Part shown: positions 14,747 to 21,845 of the stretch, piece by piece
Layout of the letters: every line of letters begins with the position of its first letter
Position numbering within the stretch: position 1 is the stretch's first letter
Assembly: GCA_904393115.1 (NCBI GenBank)
Contig: CAJFMX010000008.1
Span: 1-64,000 of the forward strand
DNA: 64,000 nt
Reading direction: 5' to 3'
Source: an uncultured Clostridia bacterium
GTDB taxonomy: Bacteria; Bacillota; Clostridia; Christensenellales; UBA1750
The notes under the pieces: model-generated
The model's database searches: none
What the model was told of the DNA's origin: nothing
What the model saw: only the letters and a program-made list of their open reading frames with translations
Made by a program: the position numbers and the translations under genes

Positions 14747-15846
14747 GGCGCGTCTCTTTCCGCCTGTTCGCGCGCCTGCTGTGGCTGGGCATGCTCCTGC
14801 TGGCGTGCGCATACCTCCTCCTCCTGGAGGTATCCGTGCGCCGGGACGTGCTCCTGCCCACGGTCTACGACGCGGTGCCGAGCGTCAGCGTGGACACGCA
14901 GTTCGCACTTGCGCCCATCGACTCCGAGGATGTGCTCCATAGTTACGTCAGTCAGGAGGGACGGCCTTTCCTGCTAAGACAGGACATCCTACTCTCGCGC
15001 CTGGCGTATTTGGAGACGCCGCCGGACTTTTCGGGCGGAACGGTCGCCGACCTCTGCGACGCGGTAGAGGCAGTTCTGGCTGACCCGCAGGCCGACGTCG
15101 AGGCGGCGCTCGGCCGGGATCGAAAGGAGGCAGAGTCCCTCCTTGCCGCGCTGCGGGCGGATGCTCCGCTGCTGGAGATGCAGGTCCTGGGATTTTTCTC
15201 CTATCCCTCGGGCCTTGCGGGCTGCGCGCTGGACTGGGACGGCGAGCCGGTGCTCGCCTTCCGCGGCACGGACGACCTGCGCGACGCGCTGGACAACTTC
15301 CTGCTGCTGCCCTTCAACCTTTCCGCACAGTACGGAGATGTTCGCAAGCTGCTCGCCGGATTTCCGCAGGCGGAGCGGATCTGGCTGGTCGGGCACTCCA
15401 AGGGCGGGCACAACGCGATCTATGCGGCGAGCATCGATGCGCGCTGCCGTGCGGTGGAGTTCAACGCGCCGGGCTTTGGCATCTTCCTGCGCTGGTCGCA
15501 GCTGCGGGGCCTGGACCGCGGCGTGAACTACGTGCTCAACGGAGACGTGTCGGGGTTCCTGCTCTTTCACCTAGAGCGGCGGGTGGTGCTGGACTCCTCG
15601 GCCCTGCCGGTCGAGGGCGCCAATCTCTTCACCGCCTGGCACCGATTGGACAGCTTCTTCCCCATCGACGACCTCCACGCCTCCGGGCGCATCCACATGC
15701 TCTCGGTGGCGGCAGAATGGATCACGCAGATTTTGTGGCTTGTGCTGGTGTTCCTCGTGCTGTACAAACTCCTGCTGCTGGGCGTGCGCCTTGTGAGTGC
15801 GCCATTCCGCCTGCTGCTGCGCAGGCAGGCGCGCGCCCGCGCCTAA
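14743..15846 (+). CDS. Membrane-anchored lipase-like protein, Mbeg1/DUF2974 type
   Basis: The 367-residue protein has a transmembrane helix near 8-28 and another near 327-349, with an alpha/beta-hydrolase core between. DWDGEPVLAFRGTDD precedes the nucleophile elbow GHSKGG (217-222, Ser219), as in Mbeg1-like (DUF2974) proteins. Later NAPGFGIFLR and LNGDVSG are typical. The catalytic Asp/His are probably in the LDSFFPIDDLH region, by inference. The ATG at 14743 overlaps the preceding stop; a start at 14695 would overlap the earlier gene by 52 bases. Two helices bracketing a hydrolase are unusual for the family. Confidence 0.82.
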   Translation: MRRVSFRLFARLLWLGMLLLACAYLLLLEVSVRRDVLLPTVYDAVPSVSVDTQFALAPIDSEDVLHSYVSQEGRPFLLRQDILLSRLAYLETPPDFSGGTVADLCDAVEAVLADPQADVEAALGRDRKEAESLLAALRADAPLLEMQVLGFFSYPSGLAGCALDWDGEPVLAFRGTDDLRDALDNFLLLPFNLSAQYGDVRKLLAGFPQAERIWLVGHSKGGHNAIYAASIDARCRAVEFNAPGFGIFLRWSQLRGLDRGVNYVLNGDVSGFLLFHLERRVVLDSSALPVEGANLFTAWHRLDSFFPIDDLHASGRIHMLSVAAEWITQILWLVLVFLVLYKLLLLGVRLVSAPFRLLLRRQARARA

Positions 15847-15852
15847 AAGCGC

Positions 15853-15895
15853 AAAAAGAGAACCGGAAAGGCAAGACCTTTCCGGTTCTCTTTTT
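15853..15895. terminator. Bidirectional terminator
   Basis: AAAAAGAGAACCGGAAAGG pairs with CCTTTCCGGTTCTCTTTTT, with T tracts on both strands. It ends the lipase operon (plus) and the 40-aa gene (minus). Confidence 0.88.
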
Positions 15896-15903
15896 GTGTG
15901 CGC

Positions 15904-16026
15904 TCAGCGCGCGGACCTGTGGAGCCACGTCGGGATGCCCACGATCAGCACCTCGCCGACGAGCCAGACGAGCACGAAAACCGTCACCAGGTTTTCGCCC
16001 GCCCAATTCGCAATGCTCTGCAACAT
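15904..16026 (-). CDS. 40-aa single-span membrane peptide
   Basis: A short minus-strand frame reads MLQSIANWAGENLVTVFVLV then WLVGEVLIVGIPTWLHRSAR, with one transmembrane helix and a basic C-terminal tail. AAGGAGGGG sits 7 bases before the ATG at 16026; an ATG at 16032 is too close to it. The stop is immediately followed by a strong terminator, which supports a real gene. The family is not recognised. It could be a regulatory or toxin-like micropeptide, but there is no direct evidence. Confidence 0.55.
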   Translation of the reverse strand: MLQSIANWAGENLVTVFVLVWLVGEVLIVGIPTWLHRSAR

Positions 16027-16124
16027 CTGCATCCCCTCCTTTTCCTTCATTGTAGAAAAGGAGGTTCAAGATCGCGCAAGCGTCCTGTTGCGCCTGTGTT
16101 AAGCGGACCCGGCTGCGCGCTTTT

Positions 16125-17879
16125 TTAGTCCAGGACCTCGAAGAACAGCATGCGGCCGGGGAAGAGCGGCACGTCGAAGGCGTACTCGGTCTCCTCCGGG
16201 ATGACGCTGGTCGCGTCGCCCTTCATGCCGGGCTTGGGCAGCGTGCGGAACTCGGTAAACGTGCGGCCGGTCTCGATGTCGCGCAGGCCCTTGCAGGCGC
16301 CGCGGACCACGACCTGCACGGTGTCGGCCATCGGGCGGTAGGAGGCGATGCCGTAGACGTTGTTGTCATAGGCGAAGAAGTTGATCTGCGCGTGGGCGCC
16401 GACGTAGACGCGCTGGCCCATGCTCAGGTGCTTGTTCATCGCGCGCCAGACGATGGCGGGCAGCTTGTAGAGGTCCGCGAAGTTCTCCGGCACGTTGAGG
16501 AGGAACAGGCGGCCGCGGCCGTAGTTGTCCTCGGTCATCAGCGGGAAGTTGTCCTCCCCCGCCAGGATCGTGATGTCGGAGTGGGTGGCGTTGGTCTTGT
16601 AGTTCAGGACCTCAAAGAGCACGGGTTCGTCGCTCCTTGCCACCTCGGAGGAGACGTAGTTCGCATTGGAGACCAGGAACTCGCTGCCCAGGACGTGGCG
16701 GTGCGTGAGGCGCACGCTGGTCATGTCCTTGATGCCCTTGTCGTAGACCTCGTGGAAGAAGCCGACGGTGACCACGGCGTTGCCGCCCTTGCGCACGAAG
16801 GCCTCGAGCTTGTTCATGATGTCCGGATCGCAGGCCGAGGACTGCGTCAGCAGCACGGTCTTGGCCTGGTCCTGGAAGTACGGGGAGGGCTCGACGTTCA
16901 GCCCGCCCTGGCCGAGGTAGTTGTAGAGCTGGTCCTCGCCGTCGGCGTCGTACGGCTCGTAGGCGGCCACGCCCACGGGGTTGCCGCAGCGGCCGACGAG
17001 GTCGTCGATGCGGTAGAGCTCCTGGCCCAGCGGCGGCAGGGCCGGCGAATCCACCAGCACCGAGAAGTTAAAGAGCATGAGCTCGCGCGCCTTGGCCAGC
17101 ATCGTCAGGTTCGCCTGCTCCAGCCAGCGGCTCAGGTTGTCCGAGGAGCCGCCCTGGTCGATCCAGCCGCCGCCGTTGCGGCCGGGCGCGGTGTTCTCCA
17201 GCAGGCGGATGATGGAGTAGGACTCGTAGCGCTGCAGGTGCTGCGGGGAATAGCAGGCGGTGCGGGTCTCGGTGCCGGTGTAGATCATGTCGAAGATGTC
17301 CTTCTGCTTGCCGGGGTTGTAGCCGGTCTCCTGGTAGCTCTCGTACCAGTTCGGGTACTTGATGATGAAGTGCATCTTCGGGTTGACGGACCGGGCCAGG
17401 TCCACGATCTCGTGGGAGAACTCCTCCATCAGGCCCAGGCGGTAGTCCTTCCAGGACTTGTCGCCCTTGGCCTCGATGCACATCTCGCACCGGCAGGCGG
17501 TGAAGAAGAAGTCGTCCAGGATGATCTCGTCAAACACGCCCGCGAGCTCGCGCACGATGCGCTTGTACTCCTCGCGGTGGCGGGGATCGGTGTAGCAGAA
17601 CGTGTCATAATAGGAGGGCTTGCGCTGCCCATCCACGAGCTGGGTGGACGTGATGCCGCCCGAGGTCTCGATGCCGTTCTTCTCGAAGAGCGCCTTGACC
17701 TCCCGCAGGCGCTGGGGCGGGATGTCCACCACGCCGCGGTGGTTCTCGATGTAGACCTTGTCCAGATGGATGTACTTCTTGAAGTAGTCGATTCCGCGCT
17801 GGATCTCGGCGTCGTCCGCATCCTTCAAATAGTAAGCGTAGACGTAGGCCGCGATCTTGAAGTTCTTGAACGCTTCCAT
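16125..17879 (-). CDS. Putative glycosidase-like protein, 584 aa
   Basis: The 584-residue protein has a TIM-barrel-like first half. It contains YFKKYIHLDKVYIENHRG, EVKALFEKNGIETSGGIT, DEIILDDFFFTACRCEMC (paired Asp 122-123, CRCEMC 129-134) and FIIKYPNWYESYQETGY. The second half has a GATase-like stretch (TQSSACDPDIMNKLEAFVRK) and a beta-rich tail. This layout resembles hypothetical glycoside-hydrolase-like proteins of Clostridia and beta-galactosidase-type domain orders. No catalytic pair can be assigned with confidence. There is no signal peptide, so it acts inside the cell. AGGGGG precedes the ATG at 17879. It is divergent from merR. Confidence 0.78.
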   Translation of the reverse strand: MEAFKNFKIAAYVYAYYLKDADDAEIQRGIDYFKKYIHLDKVYIENHRGVVDIPPQRLREVKALFEKNGIETSGGITSTQLVDGQRKPSYYDTFCYTDPRHREEYKRIVRELAGVFDEIILDDFFFTACRCEMCIEAKGDKSWKDYRLGLMEEFSHEIVDLARSVNPKMHFIIKYPNWYESYQETGYNPGKQKDIFDMIYTGTETRTACYSPQHLQRYESYSIIRLLENTAPGRNGGGWIDQGGSSDNLSRWLEQANLTMLAKARELMLFNFSVLVDSPALPPLGQELYRIDDLVGRCGNPVGVAAYEPYDADGEDQLYNYLGQGGLNVEPSPYFQDQAKTVLLTQSSACDPDIMNKLEAFVRKGGNAVVTVGFFHEVYDKGIKDMTSVRLTHRHVLGSEFLVSNANYVSSEVARSDEPVLFEVLNYKTNATHSDITILAGEDNFPLMTEDNYGRGRLFLLNVPENFADLYKLPAIVWRAMNKHLSMGQRVYVGAHAQINFFAYDNNVYGIASYRPMADTVQVVVRGACKGLRDIETGRTFTEFRTLPKPGMKGDATSVIPEETEYAFDVPLFPGRMLFFEVLD

Positions 17880-17989
17880 GGCAACCCCCTGGTTTCTTTT
17901 CTGTATTTGGCAAATGCCGCATTTAGCATAGCACGAAATATCCTCCCTGTCAAATTGCGCGCCCTTTTTGTTAAAATCCTGCAAATCGC

Positions 17990-18020
17990 TTGCGCTTGAC
18001 TGCGCTCCAAGGTTTATCAT
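17990..18020 (+). promoter_or_regulatory. merR promoter with long spacer
   Basis: TTGCGC (17990-17995) and TATCAT (18015-18020) are separated by 19 bp, the long spacer typical of MerR-activated promoters. An imperfect dyad CTTG-n9-CAAG (17995-18011) lies between the boxes. It supports autoregulation. An alternative TTGACT at 17996 would give an unworkable 13-bp spacer. Confidence 0.5.
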
Positions 18021-18058
18021 AAGCAAAGATCCAAGCTGAATTCGGGAGGTGTTTTTGC

Positions 18059-18436
18059 ATGAAGACCTATACCATTGGCCAGGCCGCCGAGCGGGCGGGC
18101 TTGAGCGCGGATACCCTGCGCTATTACGACAAGCAGGGCCTTTTGCCCTTTGTCGCGCGGGCGGAAAACGGCTACCGCGTCTTTACCGAGGAGGACTTTG
18201 CCTGGCTGGACACCATCGCCTGCCTCAAGGGCACGGGCATGGAGCTCAAGGACATCCGCACCTTCATTCGCTGGTGCATGCAGGGCGATTCCACGCTGCA
18301 GAACCGCCTGGACCTCATCCTCGCCCGCAAGCGCGAAGTCGAATCCCAGATCTCGCAGCTGCGCGGGTACTTGAACAAGCTCGAGCAGAAGATCGACCAC
18401 TACCGCCAGGCGCTGAACGCCTCCCACCCGGCCTGA
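18059..18436 (+). CDS. MerR-family transcriptional regulator
   Basis: The 125-residue regulator has MKTYTIGQAAERAGLSADTL then RYYDKQGLLP, the MerR winged HTH (1-40). The second part is TEEDFAWLDTIACLKGTGMELKDI-like, given as ACLKGTGMELKDIRTF, and a coiled-coil dimerisation helix covers about 78-118. It lacks the cysteines of metal-sensing members and has no effector domain beyond the coil. Promoter spacing suggests autoregulation. The next gene downstream is DUF362 copy B with its own promoter, a plausible target. Confidence 0.92.
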   Translation: MKTYTIGQAAERAGLSADTLRYYDKQGLLPFVARAENGYRVFTEEDFAWLDTIACLKGTGMELKDIRTFIRWCMQGDSTLQNRLDLILARKREVESQISQLRGYLNKLEQKIDHYRQALNASHPA

Positions 18437-18480
18437 GCGCATCTTCTCCCCCCTTCGCGCAATTCCCTTCCCCGCGCCTC

Positions 18481-18509
18481 TTGCAAATGTCCTGACATAT
18501 TGGTATACT
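18481..18509 (+). promoter_or_regulatory. Promoter of DUF362 copy B
   Basis: TTGCAA (18481-18486), 17-bp spacer and TATACT (18504-18509), with a TG at 18501-18502 giving an extended -10. It drives the gene at 18547 independently of merR. Confidence 0.65.
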
Positions 18510-18546
18510 GATAGGGAAAAAACGACGAAAGCGGAGGGGGATTCGC

Positions 18547-19635
18547 ATGCCATCCAACGTATTGTTCGCACCCATGGCCTACACGCGCTACGAGGCCAGC
18601 CAGACCTTGCCGGAGAAGTTCTCGCGCCTGCTGGAAAAGAGCGGCCTGGGCGACAAGGTGAACGGCAAGTCCGTGGCCATCAAGATGCACGTGGGCTCCG
18701 GGATCACCTATTCGACGATCCCGCCGGTCTTCGTGCGCAAGCTGGTGGACTTCGTGCACAAGCACGGGGGCGACTGCTTCATCACGGACCACTACGTCTA
18801 CCGCCGCCATCCGGAGGAGCGCGGCTACACGGAGAGCAACCTGGGCTGCCCGGTTCTGGACGACTGCGGGCACCTGGGCAAGTACTTCTACACCAAGGAG
18901 GTCAGCTTTAAGACCTTCCAGCACGTGGATGTCGCGGGCCTGATCCACGACGCGGACTTCCTGATCGACTTTTCGCACGTCAAGGGCCACGGGGCCTGCG
19001 GCTTTGGCGGCGCCTGCAAAAACATCGCCATGGGCTGCGTCACGGACCGCACCCGGCACGAGATCCACGCCCTGGAGGGCGGCCTCGTCTGGAACGAGGA
19101 GAAGTGCGTGCACTGCGGCAAGTGCATCGACGCCTGCAACCACTTCGCCAATTCCTTTGACGAAAACGGCAAGTACAGCGTTCGCTACCACCACTGCACC
19201 ATGTGCCAGCACTGCCTGAAGGTCTGTCCCGTGGGCGCCATCACGCTGGACAGCCACGACTATGCGGACTTCCAGACGGGCATGGCGGTGTGCACCAAGG
19301 CGGTCCTGGACACCTTTGCCCCGGGCAACGCCTACTACATCAACGTGCTGACGAACATCACGGCCCTTTGCGACTGCTGGGGCATGACCACGCCCGCCCT
19401 GGTGCCGGACATCGGCATCATGGCCTCGGAGGACATCGTCGCCATCGAGCGCGCGAGCCTGGACGCCATCAAGATGGAGGACCTGATCCCCGCGGGCGTT
19501 CCGGCCGGGATGGAGCTCTCCGGCCACGGCCACCTCTTCGAGCAGCTCCACGGCAAGAACCCCTACATCCAGCTGCAGAAGTTGGAGGAGCAGGGCCTGG
19601 GCACGCAGGAATACGCCACCACGATCGTAAAGTGA
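18547..19635 (+). CDS. DUF362 ferredoxin-type protein, copy B
   Basis: A 362-residue DUF362 protein with two [4Fe-4S] motifs: C187-x2-C-x2-C-x3-C197 and C217-x2-C-x2-C-x3-C227 (HCTMCQHCLKVCPVGA). Other conserved pieces are KMHVGSG, DFSHVKGHGACGFGGACKN and VPDIGIMASEDIVAIE. The ATG at 18547 follows GGAGGGGGATTCGC. It is cytoplasmic. It is the second of three paralogues within 11 kb and the only one on the plus strand. The strong extended -10 promoter suggests substantial expression. The function is unknown. Confidence 0.9.
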   Translation: MPSNVLFAPMAYTRYEASQTLPEKFSRLLEKSGLGDKVNGKSVAIKMHVGSGITYSTIPPVFVRKLVDFVHKHGGDCFITDHYVYRRHPEERGYTESNLGCPVLDDCGHLGKYFYTKEVSFKTFQHVDVAGLIHDADFLIDFSHVKGHGACGFGGACKNIAMGCVTDRTRHEIHALEGGLVWNEEKCVHCGKCIDACNHFANSFDENGKYSVRYHHCTMCQHCLKVCPVGAITLDSHDYADFQTGMAVCTKAVLDTFAPGNAYYINVLTNITALCDCWGMTTPALVPDIGIMASEDIVAIERASLDAIKMEDLIPAGVPAGMELSGHGHLFEQLHGKNPYIQLQKLEEQGLGTQEYATTIVK

Positions 19636-19680
19636 TCCCCGCTCCCCCAAAAACACAACAAGGAAAAGGCAAATGCCAGC

Positions 19681-19717
19681 GCCGCAAATTTGCATTCGCG
19701 TAATGCAAATTTGCGGC
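19681..19717. repeat. Long inverted repeat before the S66 remnant
   Basis: GCCGCAAATTTGCATT (19681-19696) pairs perfectly with AATGCAAATTTGCGGC (19702-19717). It lies 45 bases after the DUF362 stop. A T run (TATTTTTAGG) follows about 7 bases later, so it may act as a weak terminator. It may also mark the border of an inserted segment. Confidence 0.7.
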
Positions 19718-19744
19718 CATCCTATTTTTAGGAGGGAAAAAACA

Positions 19745-20638
19745 ATGAAACCGCTGATCAAACCAAAGCGATTGGCAAGTGGGGAGAAAATTGCGACCGT
19801 AAGCCCCTGTCACGGCTGGGCCGGAGATGTGGAGACAAAATGGAAATACGATTTGGGCGTTTCGCGTTTGCAGGAATTGGGTCTTTAGGTCGTGGCGGCG
19901 CCAAACTCGCTGCGGGGCTCCGCGTATTTATCCCAAAATCCTGCGGCTCGTGCAGACGACCTGCAGTGGACCTTTGAAAACAAGGAGATTCGTGCGATTG
20001 TTGCGAACGTCGGGGGGAATGACAGCATGCATCCGATAGCGGATCCGTCTGGGTGGCATGCATACAGCAAAAAATGGTTTCTCAAAACATTGTTTGATGC
20101 GTCGCCTATCGGTCCAATCGAGCCCTCGCCCGACTGGACCTTTGAGCCCTCCGATCCGGTTCACAGGGAAAAGAAGAGGGCCTATTCCCCAAACAGCGGT
20201 TACGAAATCATTCAGGGCAAGGGCGTTGCAACCGGGCGATTGATCGGCGGCCACACAGGGATTCTGGAGCTGGAGGGAACTTGTATCGCGCTCACACCAG
20301 AAGATTATGAGGGAGCAATCCTGTTCATCGAAGACATTCCCGAGTTTTTTGATGAAAAGGGCGTGCGCGTTTTCTTTGCGTATCTGGGGCAAAAGGGGAT
20401 TTTGCAGAGACTAAACGGAATCATTCTCGGCAAGGCGAATGAGAATTGCTCTTTTTCGGGGAGATCGCAGGTCATTCGGCAAATCGTTTCCGAAAAATAC
20501 GCCTGTTCCATACCCATCGTGTATGGACTGAATTTTGGTCATTCCTCCCCTATGTTTGTATTGCCTTACGGCGCGCTTGCCGAAATTAACTGCGAGAAGC
20601 AAACTTTTTCCATTTTAGAAAGCGGCGTACTTGCATAA
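19745..20638 (+). pseudogene. S66-family (MccF-like) carboxypeptidase, decayed
   Basis: From the ATG at 19745 (TTAGGAGGG upstream) the frame reads KRLASGEKIATVSPCHGWAG and YDLGVSRLQELGL, then an in-frame TAG at 19886, then VVAAPNSLRGSAYLSQNPAA and IVANVGGNDSM, all in one frame. After that the alignment jumps to KKWFLKTLFDASPIGPI, skipping about 60-80 residues, including the GYSDTT-type loop with the nucleophilic serine. The end is intact (LIGGHTGILELEGT, GLNFGHSSPM). GC is visibly lower than in its neighbours, suggesting acquisition followed by decay. S66 enzymes cleave murein tetrapeptides or microcin C. Confidence 0.85.
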
Positions 20639-20667
20639 TTCCGGTAGTAGACTGAAAACTTGATACC

Positions 20668-20715
20668 CCATCAGCAATGCGGAGCAGCACTTACGCTGCT
20701 CCGCATTGCTGATGG
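20668..20715. terminator. Perfect 20-bp hairpin after the S66 remnant
   Basis: CCATCAGCAATGCGGAGCAG pairs perfectly with its complement at 20696-20715 around an 8-base loop. There is no immediate T tract on either strand. It lies between converging transcription units and probably acts as a terminator or insulator. Confidence 0.6.
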
Positions 20716-20759
20716 AATTTCCCGCGTTTTTTACGCTGTGGGCGCGCCCTTTTTCTCTG

Positions 20760-21758
20760 TCAGCGGAAGGGCTTGACGTCGCGCACGGCCTCGGCGGGGT
20801 CGATGCGCGCATCGCCGTTGTCGATGTCCAGGAGCGCATAGCGGTCGTTGCCCATCCCCAGCTCCTTCATGTAGGTGAGCTGGCGCAGGCCGTGCCGGGA
20901 CTCCATGCGCTCGACCAGGTCGTGGTGCTCCTGCGGCTTCAGGGCGTAGACGAGGTCCACGCTGGCCTGGTCCGCGGCGAGGATGTCGAGCGAGGCCACG
21001 ATGCCGATGTTGGGCGTGACAACCGGCGCGGCCCCGACGCCCTCGCAGTCGCAGGAAACGGACATGTTCCGCAGCACGTTGACAAAGGTGATGTGCCCGG
21101 CGAAGTGGTCGACGGTGGCCTTTGCGGACTCGGTCATGCGCTCCATGAATTCCTCCTTCCCGATGCTCCACATGTTGGCGGAGCCGGGGATGGTGTGGAT
21201 CATGGCCTTGCCGACGCGGCCGTCCGCGCAGCCGATGCCGATGTTCTTGCACGAGCCGCCGAACCCGCCCTGGGCGTGGCCCTTGAAGTGCGTGAGCACG
21301 AAGAGCGAGTCGTACTTGGTGATGTGGCTGCCCATGCTCATGTGGTCAAACCACTTGCCGCCTGCGACGGGCAGGTCGACCGTCCCCTCCTCGTCAAGGA
21401 TGTCGACCGGGCAGAAGGTCCAGCCGTTGACCTCGAGCGTCTTTCTGTGGTCGGCGGTGGTGTAGCGGTCGCCGGCGTAGTAGGTGTTGGTCTCCACGAT
21501 GGCCGCGCCGGGCAGGTCCTTTTCCAGGAGCGCCTGCACCCAGGGCCGCGGGATGATGTTGGGGCCGTGCTGCTCGCCCGTGTGGAGCTTGACGGCCACC
21601 TTGCCCGCCAGCGGCGCGCACACGCGCGCAAAGATCCTGCGCAGTCCCTCTGCCGACAGGTCGCGCGTGAAGTAGACCACGGACTCCGCACCCGTGCGGT
21701 CCGCATACGGGATGTACTTCTCGCCGCCCTTTCCCGGGACGGGTTTTTCCATTGCCAT
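20760..21758 (-). CDS. DUF362 protein, copy C, without ferredoxin insert
   Basis: A 332-residue DUF362 protein that keeps the family core (KLHTGEQ, THFKGHAQGGFGGSCKNIG, TPNIGIVASLDILAADQA). It lacks the CxxCxxC cluster motifs seen in copies A and B; in their place is a short helix-like stretch with EEFMERMTESAKATVDHF. The likely start is the ATG at 21758 behind AAAGGAGGAAGAGG, with a second ATG at 21752. It is monocistronic and separated from putP by two tandem hairpins. It may work with a separate ferredoxin partner, which is inference. Confidence 0.87.
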   Translation of the reverse strand: MAMEKPVPGKGGEKYIPYADRTGAESVVYFTRDLSAEGLRRIFARVCAPLAGKVAVKLHTGEQHGPNIIPRPWVQALLEKDLPGAAIVETNTYYAGDRYTTADHRKTLEVNGWTFCPVDILDEEGTVDLPVAGGKWFDHMSMGSHITKYDSLFVLTHFKGHAQGGFGGSCKNIGIGCADGRVGKAMIHTIPGSANMWSIGKEEFMERMTESAKATVDHFAGHITFVNVLRNMSVSCDCEGVGAAPVVTPNIGIVASLDILAADQASVDLVYALKPQEHHDLVERMESRHGLRQLTYMKELGMGNDRYALLDIDNGDARIDPAEAVRDVKPFR

Positions 21759-21845
21759 GATTCCTCTTCCTCCTTTGCGCTGTGCCGGACGCGCATCGCC
21801 GCCCGGACCGTTTTCTTTAGCATACACCTTGGAGCGGACACAATG

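Noticed and set aside
14297-15846. Anti-phage lipase system
   Set aside because: No other defence gene, nuclease or sensor domain is nearby; kept only as a low-weight idea in the finding.
19886-19888. TAG in the S66 gene as a pyrrolysine or readthrough codon
   Set aside because: No downstream insertion element is seen, and the same gene has lost its nucleophile loop, so simple decay is the better explanation.
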